Shown: positions 8,170 through 16,250 of the stretch, in pieces
Numbering within the stretch: position 1 is the first letter of the stretch
Layout of the letters: each line of letters begins with the position of its first letter
Source of the DNA: an uncultured Lachnospiraceae bacterium
GTDB taxonomy: Bacteria > Bacillota > Clostridia > Lachnospirales > Lachnospiraceae
Direction of reading: 5' to 3'
Length of the DNA: 64,000 bases
Assembly (NCBI GenBank): GCA_910577675.1
Contig: CAJTOR010000006.1
Coordinates: forward strand, 1-64,000
Position numbers and translations under genes: made by a program
Notes under the pieces: model-generated
Told to the model about the DNA's origin: nothing
The model's database searches: none
Seen by the model: the letters and a program-made list of their open reading frames with translations, nothing else

Positions 8170-9640
8170 ATCCCTGCCTGAAACTCGTAAGCATCTCCAT
8201 CTTCAACTCATACAGCGCCGGCGACATATCCATATAGTGGATATGCGGGTTTTCAAAGCGCTGTTCCTCCGCCCAGATCTCATCGGCAAGTTGTTTTTCC
8301 ACATACTCCCTGATTTTGGCAATTGTCTTTCTCTCCCCGATGGTTCTGCCGTTTTCCATCACCTTTATAAGCAGCTTTTTGCATGTGCAATTTTTAAAAT
8401 ATCGCACCGCCCACGGCTTTGTCTGGTCAATATAGCGGTACGGCTTTGTCAAATCAACTTCCTCATCCGCGCACGCAATAAGATCCGCAACGGACTTCCC
8501 GTTCTCGTCATAGACCCGGTACACCTGCTTTAATCCAGGGTTCGTAATCTTCTCCGCATTCTCCGATACTTTGATGCGCGGCGCAAAAGAGCCGTCCTTT
8601 TCCACAGCGACAAGCTTATAAACCGCACCGAATACAGGGTCTGATTTTGCTGTAATCAGCCTCTCCCCCACCCCAAAACTGTCAATTTTTCCGCCCTGCC
8701 CCAGAATCGAGGTGATCGTATATTCATCCAGGCTGTTTGAAACTACAATCTTGCAGTCAGAAAGCCCCGCAGCATCGAGCATTTTCCGGGCTTTTTTTGA
8801 GAGGTAGGCAAGGTCGCCGCTGTCGAGCCGAATCCCCTTTAAACGCTTTCCCATCGGCTCCAACACTTCCTTTGCTGTGCGTATTGCATTCGGGATTCCG
8901 CTGCCAAGTACATCGTAGGTATCGACGAGCAGGACAGCCGCATCCGGATATGTTTCTGCATATTTTTTAAATGCCGTGTATTCGTCTTCAAAATACATCA
9001 CCCAGCTATGTGCCATGGTTCCGCTGACCGGGATATTAAACATCTGCCCCGCAAGTACCGTCGCTGTACCTGCTGCCCCGCCAAGATAAGCTGCCCGCGC
9101 ACCGTACACCGCCGCATCCATATTGTGCGCGCGCCTGGCACCAAAATCGGAAACCAGCCTGCCGTCCGCCGCCTGCACAATACGCCTGGCTTTGGTGGCA
9201 ATCAGGGACTGGTGGTTGATCTGCAAAAGGATAGCGGTTTCAATTAACTGCGCGTCGATCAGCGGTGCCACAACAGTTAACACCGGCTCATTCGGATACA
9301 TAATGGTTCCCTCCGGGAATGAATAGACATCCCCCGTAAAATGGAAACTGCCCAGATAATCAAGAAACTCCTCTGAAAAAAGTTCCTGGCTTCTTAAATA
9401 GTCAATATCTTCTTTATCAAAATGCAGGGTTTCAATATAGTCAAGCACCTGTTCGAGCCCGGCAAAAATTGCAAAGCCTCCGTTATCAGGATTTTTGCGG
9501 TAGAAAACGTCAAATGCTACACGCGCTGTTTTTGCTGCGCCATCCCTTTTCCAATGTTCAAAATACCCGTTGCTCATTGTCATTTCATAAAAATCCATCA
9601 CCATCGCCAGATTTCTCGCGTCAAACTGTTTTGATTCCAT
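8168..9640 (-). CDS. pncB: Nicotinate phosphoribosyltransferase
   Basis: 490 residues. It joins nicotinate to PRPP to give nicotinate mononucleotide, the entry step of NAD salvage. Visible signatures are DFYEMTMSNGYFE at the N-terminus, FDVFYRKNP, the GTMAHSWVMYF segment with the catalytic His region, DTYDVLGSGIPNA, and IRLDSGDLAYLSKKAR of the PRPP site. ATG at 9640 is taken because GAGGAG precedes it; 11 codons lie upstream in frame. It starts four bases after the nicotinamidase stop codon and ends at the shared terminator, so it is the last gene of a three-gene NAD-salvage operon. Confidence 0.93.
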   Translation of the reverse strand: MESKQFDARNLAMVMDFYEMTMSNGYFEHWKRDGAAKTARVAFDVFYRKNPDNGGFAIFAGLEQVLDYIETLHFDKEDIDYLRSQELFSEEFLDYLGSFHFTGDVYSFPEGTIMYPNEPVLTVVAPLIDAQLIETAILLQINHQSLIATKARRIVQAADGRLVSDFGARRAHNMDAAVYGARAAYLGGAAGTATVLAGQMFNIPVSGTMAHSWVMYFEDEYTAFKKYAETYPDAAVLLVDTYDVLGSGIPNAIRTAKEVLEPMGKRLKGIRLDSGDLAYLSKKARKMLDAAGLSDCKIVVSNSLDEYTITSILGQGGKIDSFGVGERLITAKSDPVFGAVYKLVAVEKDGSFAPRIKVSENAEKITNPGLKQVYRVYDENGKSVADLIACADEEVDLTKPYRYIDQTKPWAVRYFKNCTCKKLLIKVMENGRTIGERKTIAKIREYVEKQLADEIWAEEQRFENPHIHYMDMSPALYELKMEMLTSFRQG

Positions 9641-9644
9641 ATAT

Positions 9645-10187
9645 TTACTCCTCACTGAATATCCCACATACACTGATCTGGCAACTTCTCATCGTTTCAA
9701 GCGCCGCCTCATGTTTTTGCGGTGTCACACCGGCACAGCAATCTGCGTCCACAGAAATTGGCATTTCCGGCATATAAGCTTTTAACAGCAGCGCGTTCGA
9801 TACCACACAGATATCCGTGCACACACCAACCAACTCAATGGAAGAAATCTCCTGCTCCCTTTTAAAAAGTTCCTTTGCAAGTGCGATACTCCCAAAGGTT
9901 CCCTTCTTAAAAATGCGCGCCCCCTTTTCCCCGCACAGTTCAAAAAGCGGCTCCTCAAGCTCATAGCCTGTCGTTCCCTCAACACAGTGCACAACAGGAA
10001 GTATCCTGCCCTCCTGCGTGTTTAAATAATCTTCCCCGTGCGTGTCCATCGTAAAAATTATTTCGCCGTCAAAATCCCGGACTTTTTTTACAACACGCGG
10101 CAGGATTTCCTCCGCATGGGTACTCCCCAACGCCCCCGTAACAAAATCTTTCTGCATATCCACAACAATCAAAATATCTCTCTTCAT
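9645..10187 (-). CDS. Nicotinamidase / isochorismatase-family hydrolase
   Basis: 180 residues, the usual size of PncA-like enzymes. The catalytic triad is visible: Asp in IVVDMQKDF (about residue 10), Lys in IFKKGTFGS, and Cys in VGVCTDICVVSNALL. In this operon the natural reaction is nicotinamide to nicotinate, feeding the downstream pncB product. The start ATGA overlaps the stop of the upstream Nudix gene by four bases. The family also cleaves other amides, so the assignment rests partly on context. Confidence 0.88.
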   Translation of the reverse strand: MKRDILIVVDMQKDFVTGALGSTHAEEILPRVVKKVRDFDGEIIFTMDTHGEDYLNTQEGRILPVVHCVEGTTGYELEEPLFELCGEKGARIFKKGTFGSIALAKELFKREQEISSIELVGVCTDICVVSNALLLKAYMPEMPISVDADCCAGVTPQKHEAALETMRSCQISVCGIFSEE

Positions 10188-11134
10188 TCTTCCCCCCGCA
10201 TTCCGCCATCACAAGCATCATTTTCACTTGATTCTACAGCCTTTGCCTTCTTTTTCCTTTTCCCGGCTCCAACCCCATACATATTCCCATTCTTTATCCC
10301 CGCCCCAACATCGTCATAATCCTTGCGTTCCGGGTCAGGCACGCCGTCCCTGCGGTACTCGTACAGCGCCACCCTCGTGCCGTTTCCTGCCACAATCCGC
10401 CCCTTTGTTTCCACCATCTTCCCCGGCTTAATATAGCGCGTTGTAATATTTCGCGTAAAATTTGATGCCGGGTGCGGCATGCCGGAAATCGCCTCATATG
10501 CCACCCGCAAATCAGCCATTGTAAAGCTTTCCTTGTTCTCCAGTATCTCAAATGCAATATCCGTATAGTTTAGTTTTCCGCGTATCCGGTTTATCCCTTC
10601 GTGTATGATTTTTGCATGGTCAAATGCCAGTTCATTTTCCGCGAACATAATCACCCAGTCTTCATTGATAAAGACAAACGAGCCGTCCGGACGCTGCTTA
10701 ATCTGGAACAGGCACGCCTCCTTTGCGTCATCCCCCCCGCGGCATTTCCCCGTCAGGCTGTCTTTTGGTGCAATTCCAAGATATGCCACGGAAATCACGC
10801 GCATCCTCGGGTCACGCCCCACATCGCCGAAAGTGGCAAGCTGCTCCATATAAATATCCTTTAACCCGGTTTCCTCCAAAAGCTCCCGCTTCGCCGCCTC
10901 ATCAATGCCCTCCTCCATATCCACAAAACCTCCCGGCAGCGCCCAGTGCCCCTTAAACGGATGGTTGCCCCGCTCAATCAGAAGCAGTGAGAGTTCCCCC
11001 CGCTCCGAAAGGGTGAATACCAGGATATCGACTGTGACAGACGGGCGGTCATAATCCGCCGGATTATAATTTTTCAGGAATTCTTCCTCGCTAATGGCAT
11101 CAATAACTTCCGCTCTTTTTTCGCCCCTCTGCAT
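10184..11134 (-). CDS. Nudix hydrolase with winged-helix C-terminus (NrtR-like regulator or ADP-ribose pyrophosphatase)
   Basis: 316 residues. The Nudix box is intact: G(G)FVDMEEGIDEA..RELLEETGL. The C-terminal part (from about residue 190) has the helix-rich FEILENKESFTMADLR segment and ends in basic, YRRDG-containing sequence, as in NrtR-type proteins. In these a Nudix-fold sensor of ADP-ribose is joined to a winged-helix DNA-binding domain and controls NAD synthesis genes. An intact box suggests it may still hydrolyse ADP-ribose. ATG at 11134 follows GGAAGGAGAG; 22 more codons are open upstream. The operon promoter is overlaid by palindromes (11354-11387) that this protein could bind; that link is inference. 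Confidence 0.8.
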   Translation of the reverse strand: MQRGEKRAEVIDAISEEEFLKNYNPADYDRPSVTVDILVFTLSERGELSLLLIERGNHPFKGHWALPGGFVDMEEGIDEAAKRELLEETGLKDIYMEQLATFGDVGRDPRMRVISVAYLGIAPKDSLTGKCRGGDDAKEACLFQIKQRPDGSFVFINEDWVIMFAENELAFDHAKIIHEGINRIRGKLNYTDIAFEILENKESFTMADLRVAYEAISGMPHPASNFTRNITTRYIKPGKMVETKGRIVAGNGTRVALYEYRRDGVPDPERKDYDDVGAGIKNGNMYGVGAGKRKKKAKAVESSENDACDGGMRGEE

Positions 11135-11294
11135 AAAATACTCTCCTTCCTGTCCCGACAATATATCACCAGATAAATCAATAATCGCCTTCCTCCACAC
11201 CTGTTTCTTCTATGATAAATATATAGTCCGATTAAACCCATAAGCATCTACACTATAATATTCATCACAAAATATTTTCCTGTTCAAATGCATC

Positions 11295-11397
11295 CAATTG
11301 TTCCTTCGATCCAATTATCATTTGATTATACAATTGAATAATTATATGATTTTCAATTGATTATCATTATTATAATCAATTGATTATGATATGTCAA
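11295..11397 (-). promoter_or_regulatory. Consensus promoter with overlapping palindromic operators, NAD-salvage operon
   Basis: On the minus strand TTGACA (11397-11392), 17 bases, TATAAT (11374-11369): a full consensus promoter. A perfect 16-bp palindrome ATAATCAATTGATTAT (11372-11387) fills the spacer and touches the -10 box. A second inverted repeat, CAATTGATTAT / ATAATCAATTG (11354-11382), shares its right arm. The hexamer CAATTG recurs at 11295, 11331, 11354 and 11377, the last three 23 bases apart. The leader to the start codon is over 200 bases long and could hold a 27-residue peptide starting near 11291. Repression by an NrtR-like protein is the natural hypothesis. Confidence 0.7.
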
Positions 11398-11451
11398 GGA
11401 TAATTTCTTTGATAATCTGCTTTACTTGCTCGATAGGTTAAACATAAATAT

Positions 11452-11481
11452 GGTGTATGGGAAGCTTACCTCCCATACACC
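11452..11481 (-). terminator. Hairpin after the DUF362 gene
   Basis: GGTGTATGGGA / TCCCATACACC, a perfect 11-bp stem just after the stop of the ferredoxin-like gene. The T tract on the minus strand is weak (ATATTTAT), so termination strength is uncertain. Confidence 0.55.
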
Positions 11482-11492
11482 ACAATACAATA

Positions 11493-12656
11493 CTATATTC
11501 TTACCAGCTCATATTGATCCGTCCCAAGACCAATCTTTACCGCGTGGGAAATACAGGTTCTCCACTCGGTATCCGGATGAACCATATGGAAATGGTCATG
11601 CTTCCCACAACTTAAATTCCCGCCTTCCTGGGCATGTTCTTCGTGTGGGGCATGTTCCCCGTGCTTTGCAAGCTGCTCGCCCAGCTCGCTTTCCCGAACC
11701 GGCTCCGCCTGGTTACAAAGATCGGCACACACCTTATCAAGTGCCACCGGGTCAAAGGACGCTAACATACCGATATCCGGGATTATCGGGACATCGTTCT
11801 CCGAATGGCAGTCACAGTTTGGCGATACATCACAGATCAGTGAGATATGGAAGCACGGGCGGTCTTTACACACTGCAAGGCTGTACTCCGCCATCTTGTA
11901 GTTAAGCACCGCAACCGAATCCGCAAAATCCGCTGATATCGCATCCTTAGGACAGATCGCCAGGCAGCGCCCGCAGCCCACACACAGGTTATGGTCGATC
12001 TTTGCCTTGCCATTCTCAATTACCGGCGCACCGTGCGCACAGATTTTGCGGCATGCGCCGCAGCCCACGCAAAGTTCTTTATCGGCACTTGGTTTTCCCT
12101 CGCAGTGCTGTTCCATCTTGCCGGCGCGCGAGCCGCAGCCCATACCAATATTTTTGATTGCCCCGCCAAATCCCGCCATCTCATGCCCTTTAAAATGTGA
12201 GAGCGAAATAAAAATATCCGCATCCATAATCGCATGCCCGATCTTCGCCTCTTTCACATATTCCCCGTCTATCGGCACAATGGTTTCGTCCGTCCCCTTC
12301 AGACCGTCCGCAATAATTACATGGCATCCGGTCTGTAGCGGGGAAAATCCATTTACATAGGCTGTATCCATATGGTCAAGCGCATTCTTCCGGCTTCCGA
12401 CATAAAGTGTGTTACAGTCTGTAAGAAATGGTTTTCCGCCAAGTTCTTTTACATAATCCGCCACCACTTTCGCATAGTTCGGGCGCAGAAATGCCAGGTT
12501 GCCATACTCTCCAAAATGTAGTTTGATCGCGGTGTATTTCTCCGCGAAGTCAATGGTTTCAAAACCTGCCGTCTTTATAAGGCGGCGCAGTTTATCTAAC
12601 AGGTTTTCATGTTCGTTCGTCCTGAAGGTAGTAAAAAATACTTTGGATTTGTCCAT
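11493..12656 (-). CDS. DUF362 domain protein with two 4Fe-4S ferredoxin motifs
   Basis: 387 residues. The N-terminal DUF362 domain has KLHFGEYGN, FLTDCNTLYVGSR and SHFKGHEMAGFGGAIKN, followed by GMGCGSRAGKM. Two ferredoxin clusters follow (CVGCGACRKICAHGAP and CVGCGRCLAICPKDA), then a segment rich in Cys and His (PNCDCHSEND). The C-terminal tail near residues 325-365 is unusually His-rich (KHGEHAPHEEH, GKHDHFHMVH). It is a cytoplasmic iron-sulfur protein of unknown reaction. ATG follows GGAGG. Single-gene unit with a hairpin downstream. The His-rich tail could bind a metal; that is inference. Confidence 0.85.
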   Translation of the reverse strand: MDKSKVFFTTFRTNEHENLLDKLRRLIKTAGFETIDFAEKYTAIKLHFGEYGNLAFLRPNYAKVVADYVKELGGKPFLTDCNTLYVGSRKNALDHMDTAYVNGFSPLQTGCHVIIADGLKGTDETIVPIDGEYVKEAKIGHAIMDADIFISLSHFKGHEMAGFGGAIKNIGMGCGSRAGKMEQHCEGKPSADKELCVGCGACRKICAHGAPVIENGKAKIDHNLCVGCGRCLAICPKDAISADFADSVAVLNYKMAEYSLAVCKDRPCFHISLICDVSPNCDCHSENDVPIIPDIGMLASFDPVALDKVCADLCNQAEPVRESELGEQLAKHGEHAPHEEHAQEGGNLSCGKHDHFHMVHPDTEWRTCISHAVKIGLGTDQYELVRI

Positions 12657-12728
12657 GGATTCGTCCCTCCTACGGTGATATTTTTTCCTAAGTCAAAGGA
12701 AATTTCATATCCCTATGCTGCTTTTGCA

Positions 12729-12759
12729 TGTCAGATGGGGCTTATCCCGCCATCTGACA
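12729..12759. other. Isolated perfect hairpin
   Basis: TGTCAGATGG / CCATCTGACA with an 11-base GC-rich loop. It lies 110 bases after the surface-protein remnant and 70 bases before the DUF362 gene. There is no T tract on either strand, so it may be a weak terminator or a decayed one. Confidence 0.4.
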
Positions 12760-12866
12760 CAATTGATAGCTTAAAACATTTAGGAATATTATAGCAAGAT
12801 CAAGAGGATTCGTCCATGTAGAATCCGATACAAAGTCTTCATTCTCAAAAATAAAAGACTTAACGC

Positions 12867-13358
12867 TTAACTGTTCCTGTACTTTTTATCATAGGCAACC
12901 AGAAAAACAGCGCCGCCAAGCAGAATAATCAGCATTCCTGCAAACAAAAACCAGACAGAATCCTTCAGGGCTGTTTTAGGAAGATCTTTATCATTTACAC
13001 CCGCTGAATTATTTTTCTCCCCATCTTCCTTTTCCCCGTCCTGTTTCACTCCATCCATTATCTTATTATCGACCACAATAATATAGTCCGATGCATGGGT
13101 AAAACGAAGCCTTGCATTTCCTGCTTTATCAATTTTATCCGCGCAGATAAATTCCATTTCCCCTGTATCTTCCAGGTAGTAGAACAAATTTGCATATAGA
13201 CCCGCATTTTCTTTTCCCAGGTTAATACACAGTACGGCAGTAAATCCAAATTCACCGCTGTGGGAAAGTGTCATATTTACAAAATAGCGCTCTCCCGTAA
13301 TCTTATTGACAATTTCAATTTTCCATCCTCCTGTTACAAATATCCGGCCAAAATCCCC
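12867..13358 (-). pseudogene. C-terminal remnant of a cell-surface protein with sorting-like tail
   Basis: The frame is open from just after the CpaF stop (same phase) to 12867, but has no normal start codon in its upstream part; the first ATG is at 13274. The sequence LSHSGEFGFTAVLCINLGKE, then YANLFYYLEDTGE and FTHASDYIIVVD, is the C-terminal domain common in large clostridial surface proteins. It is followed by an acidic linker, LPKTA, a hydrophobic stretch and KKYRNS, like a variant sortase signal. Only about 130 residues remain, so the body of the gene has been lost. AGGAGG at about 13330 lies six bases before an ATT codon, which is a poor start. Confidence 0.6.
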
Positions 13359-14105
13359 TTATTTCAACTGCATTTTAACCCCGCTCATCTCAAATTTTCC
13401 CGTTGCCACCATCGGATCCGGACGCATGCGGAGAGAAGACTTGATTAAATCGCGCATGCTGATGGCACCTTTTCCCTCGGTGTTTGCCTGCCTGGTTTCT
13501 AGGCGCACCAGGTTCTGTACCCTCTTTATCTGCAATTCCGCCGAATCTTCAATTGTGATAATGCGCTCATCCTCCGGGATAAAGTTGGATAGTGCATTGA
13601 GGAAGGTTGTCTTCCCGGAGCCCGTGCCGCCGCTTACAAAGATATTATATTTTGCGCGCACACAGCTTTCTAAAAACTGTGCCGCCTCCTCACTGACCGC
13701 TCCAAAAGAAATCAGATCTTCAAAGCTGATTACTTTTTCCGGAAACTTGCGGATCGTAACTGTCGCGCCGTTCAAGGCGATTGGCGGCAGCACAATATTG
13801 ACGCGCGAACCATCTTTTAGCCTTGCATCACAGATGGGATTCAGACTATCCACCGTCCGGTTTACCTGCCCGACAATTTTCTGTATAATATCCTCGAGTT
13901 GCTTGTTGCTCTCTAACTTTTCGGGTCTGTGGTACAGCCTGCCCGCCTTTTCCACAAAAATGCAATCCGGTCCGTTTATCATAACCTCCGTAATTTCTTT
14001 GTCATCAAGAATGGGCTGTAAGATGCCAAGATGCCTGATATTATTCAGGACTGCACTGACCGCTGCGACACGCTCCGTCACCGTAATATACTCCCCGCCC
14101 AACAT
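13359..14105 (-). pseudogene. CpaF/TadA-type secretion ATPase, truncated at both ends
   Basis: 248 residues against roughly 400 or more in the family. Present are GILQPILDDKEITEVMINGP, DARLKDGSRVNIVLPP, the Walker A motif SGGTGSGKTTFLNAL and the Asp box ITIEDSAELQI. The protein stops shortly after SLRMRPD, where intact CpaF proteins continue with a VGEVRG-type Walker B and about 100 residues. The N-terminal domain before LGILQPIL is also mostly missing. It cannot be an active pilus ATPase, and no tadB/tadC or pilin genes follow. The stop codon is in the same frame as the surface-protein remnant downstream, so one deletion may have joined the two. Confidence 0.75.
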
Positions 14106-14507
14106 ATTTTAGACCGGATCAATTACTTTTTAAACTTTAAGCACTGGACTTTGTACCGTCTTGCAAAAGAGTCCGATATCCCCTATTCCAGCCTTAATAA
14201 TGTTTTTCTGCGGAATACCTGCCCGACCATCCCGACTCTCGAAAAAATTTGCGCCGGATTGGGCATCAGCCTTTCTGAATTTTTTTCATTTTGTGAGAAT
14301 CCCCTGCACTCAGATAAACTTACAGCCAGGGAAGAAGAACTTCTTAACGCCTATCGACAACTTTCCGTACAGGATAAAGCATTGATTGAAGCATATCTGG
14401 ATGGATTATGCAAAACATTGAAAAGACAAAAAGACTCTATCCATGAAGAAACCAACGAAAAACAGAAAAAGACCAGGGGTCGCCCAAAGCAGAAAAAACA
14501 AATATGA
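14106..14507 (+). pseudogene. XRE-family HTH regulator lacking its start, with AT-hook-like tail
   Basis: The helix-turn-helix region is clear: ILDRINYFLNFKHWTLYRLA, then SDIPYSSLNNVFLRNTCPT and LEKICAGLGISLSEFF. A helical C-terminal part follows, ending KKTRGRPKQKKQI, which contains an RGRP AT-hook-like core. The homologous part begins within a few bases of the CpaF remnant start on the other strand. Upstream codons in frame are only antisense of CpaF, with an ATG at 14031 that lacks a binding site. So the original first codons were replaced at the junction. It could still be expressed as a fusion from 14031. Confidence 0.6.
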
Positions 14508-14545
14508 TTCATCCGTTCCCCAGTATTTTAACGAAATTAGCACAT

Positions 14546-14583
14546 AAAAAAAGCAGGATGCTTAGTCTTTCCAAGCATCCTGC
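14546..14583. terminator. Terminator of murE (and possibly of the HTH gene)
   Basis: GCAGGATGCTT / AAGCATCCTGC, a perfect 11-bp stem, with seven T on the minus strand after the murE stop. On the plus strand the T tract is shorter (CCCTTTTC). Confidence 0.85.
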
Positions 14584-14588
14584 CCTTT

Positions 14589-16091
14589 TCACACCATCTT
14601 TCTGCAGGAAAGTGCCATCTCACGGTCATCCATATGGTGCTTTACCCCGCAGATTTCCTGGTAATCCTCATGCCCTTTCCCGGCAATAATTATTACATCC
14701 CCCTCCTGCGCATTCTTAATGCAATACTCAATTGCCTCTTTCCTGTCGGGTATTGCAATATATGCCCCGCCCGATTTTTTCACGCCCACAATAATATCCT
14801 CAATTATATCTTCCGGTTTCTCATAGCGCGGATTGTCCGTTGTCACAACCGTCAAATCTGCATACCTTGAGGAAATCTCCCCCATCTCAAAGCGACGGTC
14901 GCGGGAGCGGTTCCCGCCACAGCCAAACAGACATATAAGGCGCTTTGGTTCATACTCCCGGATGGTGGTCAGCAGACTTTTTAGACTCATCGCATTGTGC
15001 GCATAGTCCACCATAACCGTAAATTTTTCCGATACCGGCACGGGCTCAACACGCCCCTTAACCTTAGCGTTAAGAAGCGCCTCTTTAATCATCCGAGGGC
15101 AAATCCCAAGTTCCAGACAGATTGCAGCCGCCGTCATCGAATTGTATACCGTAAACTTACCTGGGATATTTACTTTAACATCAAGTTCCATCTCCCCCGC
15201 AAGCTGGTAGGCAACAAAAAGCCCGCCCCCGTCTGCATGCAGACAGATATTTTCAGCGCGCAGGGCGTAGTCCGCACAGGATTCCTTCCCCTCCCCGATC
15301 CCATATTTCTTTACCGGGCAGTCCGCACCTGCAAGCACGGTTTCCCAATGCGCATCATCCGCATTAATAAGCGCCATCCTGCACTGCTTAAAAAGCAGTC
15401 CCTTGCACGCCATATACTCTTCAAAACTTGCATGTTCCCCCGGTCCGATATGATCCGGCTCAATATTGGTTAATACCGCCAAATCAAATACTACACCGCC
15501 GACACGGTACTGCCTAAGCCCCTGGGAAGAAACCTCCATAACCACACAGGTGCATCCTTCCTTTACCATCAGGTCAAAATACTGGTACAGCAGATAGGAA
15601 ATTGGCGTGGTATTGTCGGAAGCAATGTGTTTTGTCCCGACCAGAGTTTCAATAGTTCCGATAAGCCCCGCCTTTATGCCCGCATGTGTCAGCACAGAGT
15701 ATACCATGTAAGCTGTTGTTGTCTTTCCCTTGGTTCCGGTAATCCCGATTGTTTTAAGTTTCTTCTCCGGATGGTCAAAATAGTTGGCGGAAAGAAGAGC
15801 TAGCGCCCTGCGGGTTTCCTCCACATACACCACTGTAACCTGCGGCAGCTTTTCTTGCGTTAAAAGCAAAGATTCTGCTTTTTCCCGATTTTCCACTACC
15901 ACTGCCACCGCCCCGCCCCTCACGGCATCTATCAGGTAATCATGCCCGTCACTCCTCACCCCGGCAAGTGCCACATAGACCGAATCCGGCACCACCTTCC
16001 TCGAATCATAGATAATATCCGATATCTCCATGGAAGTATCCCCCGATACCTCCACAGTTTCTACCCCGCTTAGCAAAGCTAGTAATGTCAT
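14589..16091 (-). CDS. murE: UDP-N-acetylmuramoyl-tripeptide synthetase (MurE)
   Basis: 500 residues. It adds the third amino acid to UDP-MurNAc-Ala-Glu in the cytoplasm. N-terminal substrate domain (DIIYDSRKVVPDSVYVALAG), ATP loop IGITGTKGKTTTAYMV, the central EVSSQGL and NIEPDHIG segments, and a C-terminal domain with VDYAHNAMSL. TTDNPRYE holds the DNPR motif that marks the meso-diaminopimelate-adding type, so the wall is predicted to be A1-gamma. ATG at 16091 is chosen, six bases after GAGG; ATG at 16103 is also possible. Transcribed alone, with terminators on both sides. Confidence 0.93.
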   Translation of the reverse strand: MTLLALLSGVETVEVSGDTSMEISDIIYDSRKVVPDSVYVALAGVRSDGHDYLIDAVRGGAVAVVVENREKAESLLLTQEKLPQVTVVYVEETRRALALLSANYFDHPEKKLKTIGITGTKGKTTTAYMVYSVLTHAGIKAGLIGTIETLVGTKHIASDNTTPISYLLYQYFDLMVKEGCTCVVMEVSSQGLRQYRVGGVVFDLAVLTNIEPDHIGPGEHASFEEYMACKGLLFKQCRMALINADDAHWETVLAGADCPVKKYGIGEGKESCADYALRAENICLHADGGGLFVAYQLAGEMELDVKVNIPGKFTVYNSMTAAAICLELGICPRMIKEALLNAKVKGRVEPVPVSEKFTVMVDYAHNAMSLKSLLTTIREYEPKRLICLFGCGGNRSRDRRFEMGEISSRYADLTVVTTDNPRYEKPEDIIEDIIVGVKKSGGAYIAIPDRKEAIEYCIKNAQEGDVIIIAGKGHEDYQEICGVKHHMDDREMALSCRKMV

Positions 16092-16124
16092 ATGCCACCT
16101 CATTTAAACCTTATAATTGATATC

Positions 16125-16157
16125 AAAAAACTCGTGGGCAGGCTCCCACGAGTTTTT
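16125..16157 (-). terminator. Terminator downstream of glgA
   Basis: AAAAACTCGTGGG / CCCACGAGTTTTT, a 13-bp stem with T tract on the minus strand, about 90 bases after the glgA stop. It can act in both directions. Confidence 0.85.
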
Positions 16158-16250
16158 AAAAATTCCTGCGGCAGCACCCGACCAGGTTTTCTATATGCGC
16201 AACTTCCCTCTATGTAACCGTTTCCGGGCGCTGCAGTGCAGCCTCTGCCG

